DNA of 64,000 bases from Methylovirgula sp963708155 (GTDB lineage Bacteria; Pseudomonadota; Alphaproteobacteria; Rhizobiales; Beijerinckiaceae). The notes beneath the pieces are model-generated. The model did not search any database, was not told where the DNA came from, and saw only the letters and a program-made list of their open reading frames with translations. A program made the translations under genes and the position numbers. Positions within the stretch are counted from its first letter, which is position 1. Every line of letters begins with the position of its first letter. Location: contig OY970183.1 in the NCBI GenBank assembly GCA_963708155.1, positions 2,728,001-2,792,000 on the forward strand, read 5' to 3'. Below are positions 47,110 through 57,587 of this stretch, one piece after another.

Positions 47110-48462
47110 ATGTTTGACAAGATTCTGATTGCCAATCGCGGCGAGATCGCGCTGCGCATCCTCCGCGCGGCGAAAGAGCTCGGCATCGCCACCGTCGCGG
47201 TTCATTCGACGGCGGATTCCGAGGCCATGCACGTCAAGCTCGCGGACGAATCCGTTTGCATCGGGCCGCCGCAGGCGCGTGATTCCTATCTGAATATCCC
47301 GGCCCTGCTCTCAGCTTGCGAGATCACCGGCGCTGAGGCGGTGCATCCTGGCTACGGCTTTCTTGCCGAAAATGCGCGATTCGCCGAAATTCTCGCCGAG
47401 CACCAGATCGAATTCATTGGCCCGAGCGCTGAGCACATCCGGCTGATGGGCGACAAGATCGAGGCCAAGCGCACCGCAAAGAAACTCGGTATTCCCTGCG
47501 TGCCGGGCTCTGACGGGGCGGTTGACGCCGACGAAGCGCTGCGGATCGCCAAGGAGATCGGCTATCCGGTCATCGTCAAGGCGTCGGCCGGAGGCGGCGG
47601 CCGCGGCATGAAAGTCGCGCGTTCGGCTGACGAACTCGCCGCGGCGCTCGGCATGGCGCGCAGCGAGGCCAAGGCGGCCTTCGGCGACGATGCCGTCTAT
47701 CTTGAAAAATTTCTCGACAATCCGCGCCATATCGAAGTGCAGGTGCTTGGCGACGGTCAGGGCCATGCGATCCACCTTGGCGAGCGCGATTGCTCGCTGC
47801 AGCGCCGCCATCAGAAGGTGCTCGAGGAAAGCCCCTCGCCCGCGCTCAATCTCGCACAGCGTCTCGAAATCGGCGAGGTTTGCGCCAATGCCATGCGCGA
47901 GATGAATTACAAGAGCGCCGGCACAATCGAGTTTCTCTACGACGACGGCAAATTCTATTTCATCGAGATGAATACCCGCATCCAGGTCGAGCATCCGGTG
48001 ACCGAGATGGTGACCGGCCTTGATCTCGTGAATGAACAGATCAAAATCGCCGCTGGGTCGCCGCTCACCATCGCGCAGAGCGATGTCGTGCTTTCCGGCC
48101 ACGCGATCGAATGCCGAATCAATGCGGAAGATCCGAAGACCTTCCGGCCGTCGCCCGGCAAGATCGCCTATTATCATCCACCAGGCGGCCTCGGCGTGCG
48201 CGTCGATTCCGCCGCGTATGCAGGCTATGCGATTCCGCCCTATTACGATTCGCTTATCGGCAAACTGATCGTGCATGGCCGAACCCGCGACGAGGCGCTG
48301 TTGCGGCTGCGGCGCGCTCTCGACGAATTCATCGTCGATGGGATCGAGACGACGATTCCTCTCTTCCGCGATCTCGTGCGAAATCCTGAGATCCAGAACG
48401 GAATCTACGACATCCACTGGCTCGAGCATTATCTCGAGAAGGACGCCAAGGACGGCGCCTGA
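47110..48462 (+). CDS. accC: acetyl-CoA carboxylase biotin carboxylase
   Basis: A 450-residue ATP-grasp biotin carboxylase. N-terminal ILIANRGEIALRI, the ATP-binding KASAGGGGRGMKVAR, the EKFLDNPRHIEVQVLGD segment, RDCSLQRRHQK with catalytic residues, and IEMNTRIQVEHPVTEMVTGLDL are the standard motifs. It carboxylates the biotin of AccB. Length and order are normal; the stop is followed at 4 bases by the end of a convergent efflux gene. Confidence 0.98.
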   Translation: MFDKILIANRGEIALRILRAAKELGIATVAVHSTADSEAMHVKLADESVCIGPPQARDSYLNIPALLSACEITGAEAVHPGYGFLAENARFAEILAEHQIEFIGPSAEHIRLMGDKIEAKRTAKKLGIPCVPGSDGAVDADEALRIAKEIGYPVIVKASAGGGGRGMKVARSADELAAALGMARSEAKAAFGDDAVYLEKFLDNPRHIEVQVLGDGQGHAIHLGERDCSLQRRHQKVLEESPSPALNLAQRLEIGEVCANAMREMNYKSAGTIEFLYDDGKFYFIEMNTRIQVEHPVTEMVTGLDLVNEQIKIAAGSPLTIAQSDVVLSGHAIECRINAEDPKTFRPSPGKIAYYHPPGGLGVRVDSAAYAGYAIPPYYDSLIGKLIVHGRTRDEALLRLRRALDEFIVDGIETTIPLFRDLVRNPEIQNGIYDIHWLEHYLEKDAKDGA

Positions 48463-48465
48463 GCT

Positions 48466-51400
48466 CTAGGGCGCGGCGGTCGCCTTATCGGCTGGCGCAT
48501 CCGCCAGTTCATCTGTCGGCGTGCCGGCAAAGCGGCCGTAGCGCAGCGACAGCGGCGGCAGGATGAAGAGGTTGAGCGCCGTCGAAGTGAAAAGGCCGCC
48601 GAGGATGACGAGCGCCATCGGACCTTCGATTTCGCGGCCCGGCGTATTCATGCCGATGGCCAGAGGCAGAAGTCCGAGGCCCGTCACCAGCGACGTCATC
48701 AATACCGCGGCAAGCCGGTCGCCAGCGCCGCGGATCGCCGTCTCCTTGTTCCACGTCTGCGCATCGACCGAGACCAGATGCTCGTAATGCGAGATCATCA
48801 TCATCGAATTGCGTAGCGTGATACCGAACAAGGTCACGAAGCCGACCAGCGAGCCGAGCGAAAGCACCGCGCCTGAGAAAAACACTGCGATCACGCCGCC
48901 GACCAGCGCGAATGGCAGGTTCGCCAAAGTGACGAGCAGATTGCGCCAGTTGCGCGTGACGATCGACAGCAGCAGAACGATGCCGACGCCGGCGAAGGTG
49001 GATTTAAGCGTTAGATCCTGTTGCGCCTGGGCCTGCCCCTGCGCCGCGCCGGTGAAGACGATGTATGTATCCGGCGGCAATTTTATCTTGGCGGCGAGCG
49101 CCGCCCGTGCATCGGCGACGAAGGAGGCCGGGTCCCTGCCCTGCACGTCGAGCGTGATCGATTGTAGCCGCCGCCCACCCTGATGCTCGATGAGGTAAAG
49201 GCCGGAAGTCGGCTCGATATCGGCAACCTGTGCGAGCCGGACGTAGGCGCCGTCCGGGGAGCGCAGCGGCAGATCGCCGATCGCCGTGACATCGCCTTCG
49301 CGCCGCTCCGCAAGCCGGACGACGACATCGAATACGCGGTCGGCCTCATAGGTCTGGCCGACGACATCGCCTTGGTAGGCTGCGCGCACGACATCGAGCA
49401 CGTTTGCCGCAGGGATGCCGAAATAGCGCAGATCGGCCGAGCGCGGCGTGATCGAGACTTGTGGCAGGCCGAGCGGTGATTCCAGTTCTACCGCCGCCGC
49501 GCCGGGCACCGTGCGCAGCACGGCCGCGACCCGGTTGGCGGTGTCGTTGATGACTCCGAGATCGCTGCCGTAGACATTGACCGCGACCGGCGTCGCGTAG
49601 CCGGAAAACGTCTCGTTGACCCGTTCGGTCAGAAAGGTGTTGGCCGAAATGTTGACGCCTGGATAGTCGAGCAGATGCGCGAGCAGCATCGCCTTGGCAT
49701 TCTTTGCCGCATTGCCGGAGACGGGGTTGAGCTCGACCTCGAACTCGCTCTGGTGGGTGCCGTGCGTGTCGCCCGCCGCGGCCTGTTCGACACGGCCGAC
49801 GCGCTGGGCCACGGTCTTGACGATCGGCAGTTCCGTCATCGCCTGGGCGATGCGGGCGCCCATGCGCAAGCCCTCGGTTGTCGACGTGCCGGGCATGGCG
49901 GTCATGTGAACGATAAAGTGGCCTTCCTGCAAATCGGGCAGAAAGGTCTCGCCGAAGAGGGGCAGCAGCGCGATGCCGCCCGCGGTCAGCAGGCCCGCAA
50001 AGAAGATTGCGAGGCGTGGCGCGCCGACGATGAAGCGCAGGAGCGTTTCGTAGCGCCGCCGCGTCCATTTGACGACCGGCGGCACATGCGCTTTGGCGTG
50101 TTGCGGCAGGAACAGCAGCGAGAGCGCTGGCGTGACGGTGAGCGCGACGACCAGAGAGGCGAGGACCGCGTAGATATAGGTGAGGCCGAGCGGCGCGAAG
50201 AGACGCCCGGCCACTCCAGCGAGCGTGACGACGGGTAGAAAGACCAGCAGCACGGCGAAGGTCGCATAGACGACGGCGCTGCGCACCTCGAAGGTCGCTT
50301 CAAGCACGACGCGCGCGGGCGGCCGCGGCTGCGGCAGAAGCTGGTTCTCGCGCAGCCTTCGGGTGATGTTCTCAATGCCAATCACCGCATCGTCGACCAC
50401 CTCGCCAAGCGCGATGGCGAGACCGCCGAGCGTCATCGTGTTGAGAGTGACGCCCGATTGCTGCAGCACGATGATCGCGGCGAGGAGCGAGATCGGGATC
50501 GCGGTACAGCAGATCGCCGCGGCGCGCAGATCGAACAGGAAAAGGATCAGCACGACGATCACCAGCGCGCCACCGATGAGCAGCGAGGTGCGCAAATTGT
50601 CGGTTGCCGCGATGATGAAGTTGGCGGGCCGGAACAGGCCGCCGTGCAGCGTCACGCCCTGCGCCTTAAGGCTGGGCTCGAGATCGGCAAGCGCTTCCTC
50701 GATCGCCCGCGTCACTTTCAGCGTGTTGGCGCCATATTGCTCGTCGATGTTCATCACGACGCCCGGCTGGCCCATGATCGCCGCCGCGCCGATGGAAGGC
50801 TCCGGCGCCTCGATGACGTCAGCGATATCGCTGAGCGCAATGCGGCCGCCGTTTGGCGTGAGGATGGTCGTGCGGGCGATATCGTCCGCCGTGACCCGTT
50901 GCGTGTCGGTCTGCAAGGTGATGCGCTGGTTCGGCGTTGTGACGAATCCGGCGCCGCCGACGCCGGTCGCGCGCCGCGCCGCCGCGAACACGTCCTCCAT
51001 GCCAAGGCCGTAGCGGATCAGCCGATCGGGATGGACGAGGATTTGCGTCGATTTCTCTTCGCCGCCGAAGACTTCGGCGCCCGCGACGCCAGGCACCGAC
51101 AAGAGGCTCGGCCGGATCGTCCATTTGGCGATCGTGCGCAGCTTCATGAGCGATTGCCGGTCGGAGGTGATGCCGATCACCAGAATGGTGGCGCCGGAGG
51201 ATGTCATCGGGATCATCGCCGGCGCCTGAACGCCGGCCGGCAATTGGTTGGCGAGCGTCGCGAGCCGCTCGGCCACTTGCTGGCGATCGCGATAAAGATC
51301 GGTGCTCGGATCGAAATAGACCTTGATGTCGGAGAGGCCCTGGATCGAGCTCGAACTCGATGCGTTGCAGATTGGCGATGCCGTTGACCGCGGATTCGAT

Positions 51401-51619
51401 CGGCCGCGTCACCAGTGTCTCGACCTGCGTGGCGGAGAAACCCGGCGCCTCGGTCTGGATATCGACCTGCGGCGGCGCGAATTCGGGAAAGGCGTCATAG
51501 CTCGCATTGTTGAGGACATAGATGCCGTAGGCGACGAGCAGACAGGCGAGCACGACGATGATGCCGCGAAAGCGCAGCGCGAAGCGAATGATCGAGGCTT
51601 GCAGACCGGTGACGGGCAT
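48466..51619 (-). CDS. RND efflux transporter, HME (CzcA/CusA-like) type, one frame break
   Basis: About 1050 residues. The N-terminus (IIRFALRFRGIIVVLACLLVAYGIYVLNN ... SYDAFPEFAPPQVDIQTEAPGFSATQVETLVTRPIE) is the standard first membrane segment and porter start. An extra base near 51363 breaks the frame after GIANLQRIE; it resumes SSSIQGLSDIKVYFDPSTDLY and continues to the end. The membrane domain has GEVVDDAVIGIENI, typical of the HME family charge-relay region, rather than the HAE1 pattern. HME transporters export divalent or monovalent metal ions, though the substrate is not certain. ATG at 51619 is two bases from the adaptor stop; a TTG at 51625 is possible. Encoded with the adaptor and outer-membrane channel in one operon. 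Confidence 0.92.
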
Positions 51620-51621
51620 GC

Positions 51622-52665
51622 TCAATCCTCGACCGGCACCGAGGCGCGAAATTCCTCCGACAGCAGCATCTGCGTGCCGTAGATGACAACCCGCGCGTCC
51701 GGCGCAAGGCCGCCGACGACATAGCCGTTGTGCGGCGCCGATTGGCCGGGATCGATCTGCTTGCGGATGAAAATCGTCGGCTGCGTGCGGATATAGATCC
51801 AGGGCTTGCCCTCAAGCCAGACGACGGCCGAATCCGGGACGATCGAGCCGCGCCGCTCCGATTTCACCGCAAGCGCGACATCGAGGGTCAGGCCGGGAAG
51901 CAGGTTTTGCGCCGGTGTCCGATAAAGATAGCTTATGCCTTGCAGCTTCGGATCGACCGCGGTCGCGAGCGAGACATAGGTGAGCCTTATATCGGCGGGC
52001 CCGTAGAGCGCGCTGGCGATGGCCGGCGGCGACGTGATTATGGCACCTGGCGGCAGGGTGACACGCACGAGAAACGCGCGCCGTTCAATCAGGTCGGCGA
52101 TCGTGCTGTCGCCGCGTGCCAGCTCGGTTGCGATCGCCCCGCCCCAGCTCTGGCGCACGTTGATGACGATCGCTGCGGCATGGGTCTGGGCGGCGGCGAG
52201 CGTGGCGGTGTCGACGTCGTAGGCGCTCTTGGCGCTCTGCAATTGCGCGGTCGAGACGTTCTGCTGATCCTTGTGCAGGATTTGCGCTCGCTGATACGCG
52301 GCTTGCGAGGCGGCAAGCCGCGCCTTGGCGACATCGACCTGCGCCTCGGCGTCGCGATATTGGTTGTCGAGATCGGCCAGGCTCGCGGGATCGAGCACCG
52401 TTGCGAAGCCATGAATATCAATCTGCGGCGGTGCCGGTTCGAGCTTCGCCGCGATGATGCCGGCGTTCTCCTGTTCCTTGGTCGTCAGGGTGAGCGTTGG
52501 CACGCCGTTGCGGATCGTCAAACGGACGGGCGGATTGGGATTGTTATCGCTGTCGTTGTCGTCATCCGCGTGCGTAGGAACAAGGTAGAGCGCGCCGAGG
52601 ACGCCGCCGGTGGCGAATGCCAACAGCACGATGGCGAGGAAGCGAAAGCGTTTGGCAGCGTTCAT
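51622..52665 (-). CDS. RND efflux periplasmic adaptor
   Basis: A 347-residue membrane-fusion protein. A signal or anchor helix (FRFLAIVLLAFATGGVLGALYLV), an Asp/Asn-rich linker, a lipoyl-like and alpha-hairpin region (YRDAEAQVDVAKARLAASQAAYQRAQILHKDQQNVSTAQLQSAKSAY) and beta-barrel domains with NLLPGLTLDVALAVKSERRGSIVPDSAVVWLEG. It bridges the RND pump and the TolC-like channel. No Met-rich metal-binding motif of the CusB kind is visible. Its start overlaps the upstream channel gene's stop by four bases. Confidence 0.92.
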   Translation of the reverse strand: MNAAKRFRFLAIVLLAFATGGVLGALYLVPTHADDDNDSDNNPNPPVRLTIRNGVPTLTLTTKEQENAGIIAAKLEPAPPQIDIHGFATVLDPASLADLDNQYRDAEAQVDVAKARLAASQAAYQRAQILHKDQQNVSTAQLQSAKSAYDVDTATLAAAQTHAAAIVINVRQSWGGAIATELARGDSTIADLIERRAFLVRVTLPPGAIITSPPAIASALYGPADIRLTYVSLATAVDPKLQGISYLYRTPAQNLLPGLTLDVALAVKSERRGSIVPDSAVVWLEGKPWIYIRTQPTIFIRKQIDPGQSAPHNGYVVGGLAPDARVVIYGTQMLLSEEFRASVPVED

Positions 52666-54107
52666 GAGGCTGATCTCGGTTGCGGCGGCAGCGGCGCTTG
52701 TGGCAGCGCCAGCAAGATTTCAGGCCCATAAAGCGGGCGCTCCAGCGCATCTTCGAGCGAGCCCAACGCCTCGCGCTGTTGCAACAGTGCATCGAAGTTC
52801 GAGAGTGCGGTCACCGCCGCTTCCATCTGGGTCGAAACCAAGGTCGGCCGGTCCGCCTCCCCTGCGGCGAAGGACTTTTCCATCGCCTCGGCACGATGCC
52901 GTTCGTCGGCTTGCAAGGCGTTGGCGCTGGCGAGCGTCTGGGTCGATTTGCGATAGGCCACGGTCGCCTGATCGATCTCGCCGATCACCTGCGCCTGCAG
53001 CGCGATAAATCTTGCCGCGGCTTCCTGCCGCTTGGCGGCGGCTTCGGCGATAGCGCCCTGGTTCTGGTTGAAGATTGGCAGCGTCGAGAGGACGTTGAGC
53101 TGATATTGATTGATGCCATACTCGTAGCTGTAACCGGGGCTGAGCGACAAATCCGGATACTGGCCGGCGACAGCCAGTTTGAGCGTCGCCTCGCTCGCCT
53201 CATAGGCTGCGAGGCCCGCCTGAATATCCGTGCGCCGCGTCAGGGCTTCGCGCCGCCAGAGGCCGGAATCGGCGCGGCCGCCTAGCCCCGGCGGATCATC
53301 GAAAACGCTGGTCACGAGGCCGATGCCGTCGAGGGTGTGATCTGGGACGCCAATGGCGATCGCCAGCCGCACCCGCGCTTCGGCGACGGCGAGGTCGAGA
53401 TCGTGCTGCGCCAGAATGATCTGGGCGCGGTTGACGCGCTCGCGCGAGACGTCGAGCGAGGAGACCTCGCCGGCGGCCTGACGGTGTTCCAGGAGTTCGA
53501 CGAGTTGATTTTGCAGTGCGAGACGCTGGCGCGTCAGAGCCATGCGTCTGTCGGCCGCCCAAAGCGCGAGAAGCGCCGCCCGTACGTGGCTGCGGACTTG
53601 CCAGGCGGCACTGGCGAGATCCCAGCGTGCCGCCTGTTCCAGCCGCTCTGCCTCGGCCGTGCGGGCTTCCTTGCGGCCAAACGTATCGACCATAAGGTCG
53701 ATCGCCGGGCCGATGGTCAGCGGCGCCGCCCCCGCAGGAATTGCGCCAGCCACTAGGCCCTGGCCGACGATATTGGTGAGGTTCAGGACCGGATTGGGCG
53801 TCTGTTTGGCGGTGATGACGGCGGCCCTGGCGGCCGCCAGCTTGGCTTCTGCCAGAGCAATATCGGGATGATAATAGAGCGCTGCCGCCGTCAGGCTGGC
53901 CAGATCCCAGCGGATCGCCGCGTCGGCTGGCGCGTCTGGCCGCGTTGCGGCGAGCACGAATTGGCGAAGACGCGGATCGCTCAGGCTGCGGCTTTCAAGC
54001 GCCGCCGCGCTAACCACAGGCGAAAGCGGCACCGGCTGATCGCGCACGCAGCTACTGGCAAGAATGCCGGCCAGTATAGCCATCGAGAGCCTGCGCACGC
54101 ATATCAT
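52662..54107 (-). CDS. TolC-like outer-membrane efflux lipoprotein
   Basis: A 481-residue channel protein. A lipobox ILASSC gives lipidated Cys20 from the chosen ATG (54107); the longer open frame starts at 54350 but its first 81 codons have no signal and run through the divergent aat region. Two OEP repeats: LTAAALYYHPDIALAEAKLAAARAAVITAKQTPNP and ALTRRTDIQAGLAAYEASEATLKLAVAGQYPDLSLSPGYSY. These long helices form the periplasmic tunnel of CusC/OprM-like proteins. First gene of the triad, so the operon reads channel-adaptor-pump on the minus strand. Confidence 0.9.
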   Translation of the reverse strand: MICVRRLSMAILAGILASSCVRDQPVPLSPVVSAAALESRSLSDPRLRQFVLAATRPDAPADAAIRWDLASLTAAALYYHPDIALAEAKLAAARAAVITAKQTPNPVLNLTNIVGQGLVAGAIPAGAAPLTIGPAIDLMVDTFGRKEARTAEAERLEQAARWDLASAAWQVRSHVRAALLALWAADRRMALTRQRLALQNQLVELLEHRQAAGEVSSLDVSRERVNRAQIILAQHDLDLAVAEARVRLAIAIGVPDHTLDGIGLVTSVFDDPPGLGGRADSGLWRREALTRRTDIQAGLAAYEASEATLKLAVAGQYPDLSLSPGYSYEYGINQYQLNVLSTLPIFNQNQGAIAEAAAKRQEAAARFIALQAQVIGEIDQATVAYRKSTQTLASANALQADERHRAEAMEKSFAAGEADRPTLVSTQMEAAVTALSNFDALLQQREALGSLEDALERPLYGPEILLALPQAPLPPQPRSAS

Positions 54108-54348
54108 CCCGGTTCCCTGCCGCGCGGCCGCCTGTGCCGGCGGTGGAGCTTGGCTCCTGCGGATTGTTATAGTCTGGCGGGATTCCGGGATATATTCTAT
54201 GGTCGCCGGCCAAAATTTTCCCGTTGGCTGTGGTAAATATGGAACGGTCGTCCGGCCGCTCTGCGATGGCGCCGTTTCGGATTGCGGTTTCCGTGGACGG
54301 CGCGGGCGTCGGCTTGACGCCGCTGCGCCCGGAAACGCATCCTGAGCC

Positions 54349-55029
54349 ATGACCCGGCCGCGTCACGATTTCGAGATTACGCCCGACATTTTGCTGCGGG
54401 CCTATTCGATCGGCCTTTTCCCCATGGCGGAAAGTGCCGAGGACCAGAACCTGTTCTGGATCGATCCCGAGGCGCGCGGGGTTTTTCCGCTCGGCGGCTT
54501 AATTATCTCCCGAAAACTGGCCCGGATCGTCCGCTCGGAGCGGTTCGAGATCAGGATCGATCACGATTTCGAGGCAGTGATCGATGCCTGCGCCAGAGTT
54601 GGCGCCGGGCGCGAGAAAACCTGGATCAACCACCGGATCAAGAAGCTCTATGGCCAGCTTTTCGACCTCGGCCGGGTTCACACGGTCGAGGCTTGGCGTG
54701 ACGGGGTTCTCGTCGGCGGCCTCTATGGCGTCGCGTTGGGCGCTGCCTTTTTCGGCGAAAGCATGTTTCACCATCAGACGGACGCTTCGAAAGTCGCTTT
54801 GATCCACCTGGCCGGACGGCTCGTCGCAGGCGGATTCAAACTGCTCGATACGCAGTTCGTGACACCGCATTTGCAATCGCTCGGCGCGATCGAAGTCTCC
54901 AAAGAAACCTATCGGCTCATGCTGGCCGAGGCCGTGGCCGAGAAAGCCGAGTTCCTCGTCTGGCCGAAGGAGAAAGCGGTCTCCGGCAGCGCGGTCCTGG
55001 AATCGCTTGCCACTGCCCGGCGCCAATAG
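54349..55029 (+). CDS. aat: leucyl/phenylalanyl-tRNA--protein transferase
   Basis: A 226-residue Aat of the N-end rule pathway. It adds Leu or Phe from charged tRNA to proteins with N-terminal Lys or Arg, marking them for ClpAPS. Characteristic stretches: AYSIGLFPMAES, FWIDPEARGVFPL, the family block VEAWRDGVLVGGLYGVALGAAFFGESMFH, and LLDTQFVTPHLQSLGAIEVSKETY. In many Hyphomicrobiales aat directly follows accC; here the efflux triad stands between. Confidence 0.96.
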   Translation: MTRPRHDFEITPDILLRAYSIGLFPMAESAEDQNLFWIDPEARGVFPLGGLIISRKLARIVRSERFEIRIDHDFEAVIDACARVGAGREKTWINHRIKKLYGQLFDLGRVHTVEAWRDGVLVGGLYGVALGAAFFGESMFHHQTDASKVALIHLAGRLVAGGFKLLDTQFVTPHLQSLGAIEVSKETYRLMLAEAVAEKAEFLVWPKEKAVSGSAVLESLATARRQ

Positions 55030-55046
55030 CCGAAAACCTGAAGCCG

Positions 55047-55742
55047 CTATCGATCGGGGTTTGAATTGTCCGGCGGCGGCAGCTGATCGTTGTCGCCGCC
55101 ATCACCACCGTCGCCGTTGTCAGGCGGCGGCTGGAAGCCGGGCGGCGGCCCGACATCGACCGGCGCGTTGTTCTGCGCCGGAGCGGCGTCCGGAGCCGCG
55201 TTATGGTGGCGGGCGTGCCGCGTCGTCACCGTCTTGTCGGGCGTCGCCGGCGGGGACACGGGCGCTGGTAAGGGATTTGCCGGGGCGCCAGGCGCGGCGG
55301 CCTCCGGCTCTTCCGGCTCCGGCGTGGACTGCGTCGTCGAGGGCGACGCGATCAGCTGCTCGGTGCCTTTACAATTGGTCAGCCAGATATCGTAGACGGG
55401 CTGGTCGAGCGCATTGAGGCCGGGGCTCGCGGCAAACATCCAGCCGGAGAAAATGCGTTTTGTCGTCTTGTCGGCGTCGATCTCGTCCACCTGAACGAAC
55501 GTGTCGGTCTGCGGTGCTTCGGTCGGGGGACGCGTGTAGCAGACGCGGTCGGTAATCAGCAGTGAGCCGAATTGCACCGTCTCGTTCATACCGACTTCAA
55601 AGGAAATGATCCGGCCGGTGATCTTGTCGAGACCAGAAAAGACGGCGATCGAATGCTTGATCTTGTCCGCTTCCGCGGCGCCGGACGAGAAGGCAAGCGC
55701 CAGAAGGGTAACAACAAGGGCGCGCGGAACTGTTCTCTGCAT
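55047..55742 (-). CDS. DUF2155 family exported protein
   Basis: A 231-residue protein. A signal peptide (MQRTVPRALVVTLLALAFSSGAAEA) precedes the DUF2155 domain: HSIAVFSGLDKITGRIISFEVGMNE and VCYTRPPTEAPQTDTFVQVDEI ending GWMFAASPGLNALDQPVYDIWLTNC. The C-terminal 85 residues are Pro/Ala/Asp-rich and probably disordered. The start at 55742 is preferred over a frame start at 55910 whose first 56 codons lack any family feature. The protein is convergent with aat and is thought to act in the envelope; no function is established. Confidence 0.88.
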   Translation of the reverse strand: MQRTVPRALVVTLLALAFSSGAAEADKIKHSIAVFSGLDKITGRIISFEVGMNETVQFGSLLITDRVCYTRPPTEAPQTDTFVQVDEIDADKTTKRIFSGWMFAASPGLNALDQPVYDIWLTNCKGTEQLIASPSTTQSTPEPEEPEAAAPGAPANPLPAPVSPPATPDKTVTTRHARHHNAAPDAAPAQNNAPVDVGPPPGFQPPPDNGDGGDGGDNDQLPPPDNSNPDR

Positions 55743-55836
55743 AAGAATCGGTGTCCGCGGCGCGGTCAGGCTTCGGAAGCCATGCAAGCCACCATGAAAC
55801 TCCGGCCGGAATAGGGCCGCCGAAGCGTCTCGCACG

Positions 55837-56259
55837 TCAGCCGACGATCTCGTTGCCGGAGAAGAATTGCGCGATCTCGATGGCCGCAGTCTCGGGCGAG
55901 TCCGAGCCATGGGCGGAATTCTCGCCCACGGACAATGCGAACTGCTTGCGCACCGTCCCTTCTGCCGCCTTGGCGGGGTCGGTCGCGCCGAGCACCTCGC
56001 GGTATTTCTTGATCGCGTCCTCGCCCTCGAGAACTTGCACCACGATGGGTCCGGCGATCATCAACTCAACCAGTTCACCGAAGAACGGGCGCGCCTTGTG
56101 GACCGCATAAAAAGTCTCAGCCTGCGCGCGGCTCAGGAGCACGCGCTTCTGCGCCACGATGCGCAAACCGGCAGCCTCGATCAAGGCATTGACGGCGCCG
56201 GTCAGATTACGGCGGGTCGCGTCGGGCTTCAGGATGGAAAACGTGCGTTCAATCGCCAT
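55837..56259 (-). CDS. ndk: nucleoside diphosphate kinase
   Basis: A 140-residue NDK that equalises NTP pools. ERTFSILKPDATRRN at the N-terminus holds the ATP-site Lys and Arg, and the active-site histidine is in NSAHGSDSPETAAIEI. LKPDATRRNL, GELVELMIAGPIVVQVLEGEDAI are typical. Length is normal. Confidence 0.97.
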   Translation of the reverse strand: MAIERTFSILKPDATRRNLTGAVNALIEAAGLRIVAQKRVLLSRAQAETFYAVHKARPFFGELVELMIAGPIVVQVLEGEDAIKKYREVLGATDPAKAAEGTVRKQFALSVGENSAHGSDSPETAAIEIAQFFSGNEIVG

Positions 56260-56328
56260 TGGTTCTGCATATCTCGAGGTTCACGCCGCGCGCTTATAGC
56301 GGCGCCCGTGGCCGGCGGCAAGCTGGCC

Positions 56329-56952
56329 TCATCGTCGCGTCTGCCCGCTGAGCAGCCGGTCCAGCAGGAAAAGCGCATAGCCCCCGACGACAAAGCCAAG
56401 GCCGATCGCGCCGGCATTAGCCAGCGTGCGATGCAGGCCGATCCTGGCGACATTGAGAAAGGGGTATGGATAGCGCCCCTCGGCTTCGCCACGGGCGAGA
56501 GCATAGGCGAAATAGATGAGCGGAAAAGCGGCGAAGGCGAAGGGATCGGTCGGTCGCAAGGCCCCCTTCCGGACGTGTACGAGCCAGAACAGCGGCACCA
56601 GGACAGGCATGACCATATGCATGAGAATATTCGCGGCGCGCGCAAGACCATGAGGATGATCGCTGGCGCGCAGCAGCAGCGCATAGACGATCCCAACGAG
56701 CAGAATGGCGAGCGTGAGACCGGCAAGAAGCCGCGAGCGGTCCCAGTCGTCACGCCCGAGCGCAATGCCGGTAAAAACCACCGCGACCGCAAAATTGGTG
56801 AGGATCGTAAAGTAATCCGCAAGCTGCCAAAGCGCCGTTGCCGCGGAGCCGACATGCGAAGATGTGGCGCAGAATTGCAGCGTCAGGCCGGTCCAGGCGA
56901 CAACCGCGACCAGTGCTGCGGCCAAACGTGGCGCCGCGACGCCGATCCTCAT
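56329..56952 (-). CDS. Pr6Pr-like integral membrane protein
   Basis: A 207-residue protein with six predicted membrane segments. Typical stretches are YFTILTNFAVAVVFTGIAL, ANILMHMVMPVLVPLFWLVH, PLIYFAYALARGEAEGRYPYPFLNV and GLGFVVGGYALFLLDRLL, which I associate with the Pr6Pr / FAR-17a-like membrane family. The ATG at 56952 is preferred because GGAGG stands 8 bases upstream; a 42-residue longer frame has no such support. Substrate unknown. Confidence 0.8.
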   Translation of the reverse strand: MRIGVAAPRLAAALVAVVAWTGLTLQFCATSSHVGSAATALWQLADYFTILTNFAVAVVFTGIALGRDDWDRSRLLAGLTLAILLVGIVYALLLRASDHPHGLARAANILMHMVMPVLVPLFWLVHVRKGALRPTDPFAFAAFPLIYFAYALARGEAEGRYPYPFLNVARIGLHRTLANAGAIGLGFVVGGYALFLLDRLLSGQTRR

Positions 56953-57129
56953 GCCGAAAGCCTCCAATAATTCGATCGGCAGGATCGCCCAAGCGGCCGG
57001 CTCTCGCCAGATGATGTTTTGAAGCGGCTCGGGAAAACTCCGTGCCTTTGTGCCCTGCTCCGCACGGATGCTGGACAAGGCAACGATCGCTTCTTATAAA
57101 GCGCGCCTCCGGTGCCTGCGCGCCGGCCT

Positions 57130-57205
57130 GCCCAGGTAGCTCAGTTGGTAGAGCATGCGACTGAAAATCGCAGTGTCGGTGGTTCAATTCCGCCCCTGGG
57201 CACCA
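57130..57205 (+). tRNA. tRNA-Phe (anticodon GAA)
   Basis: Plus-strand cloverleaf: acceptor GCCCAGG with CCTGGGC, D arm TAGCTCAGTTGGTAGAGCA, anticodon loop CTGAAAA, T arm GGTTCAATTCC, discriminator A and encoded CCA (57203-57205). Its 3' end faces the accessory region that holds the TOMM operon. Confidence 0.96.
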
Positions 57206-57334
57206 TTAAAATCAATGACTTAGAGTGCTTACGACGAGTTACTTTAGGCAGCTCTTCGTTCTGATGGCTCGCGCAAACTCTTCATCGTTTGTCAGAGCCG
57301 GCGTCATTTCCGCCACAGGCATTTCCGCTGACTG

Positions 57335-57587
57335 TCATTGATGACAAAGTCTCGCGGCAAGCTCCTTCGGAACGGTCGCGATCGTTTTCTCCCCGCGCTT
57401 CAAAATCACAATCTTGGAAAGAGGGATCCAGAAAGCGTCTGCTTCGCGCCCGTCGCCTGAGATCAAAGCTTCTTTGATCCCTGCATATTGGATGCATAGA
57501 ATTCTTGATTTCGACGTTGACATATCCTGGCGGCACAATCACATCCGCCGGCCACGCCGCAGGTTCGCCGGTGAGTTCTTCAGACAT
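57335..57587 (-). CDS. small hypothetical protein (frameshifted)
   Basis: The first half (MSEELTGEPAAWPADVIVPPGYVNVEIKNS, from 57587) and the second half (IQYAGIKEALISGDGREADAFWIPLSKIVILKRGEKTIATVPKELAARL, ending at 57335) lie in different frames, joined by one shift near 57520. The joined product is about 83 residues. The pattern (short acidic N-terminus, then W-x-P-x-S-K-I) resembles a class of tiny conserved proteins of unknown function. It lies just after tRNA-Phe, in a stretch of lower GC than average. Low certainty. Confidence 0.4.
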
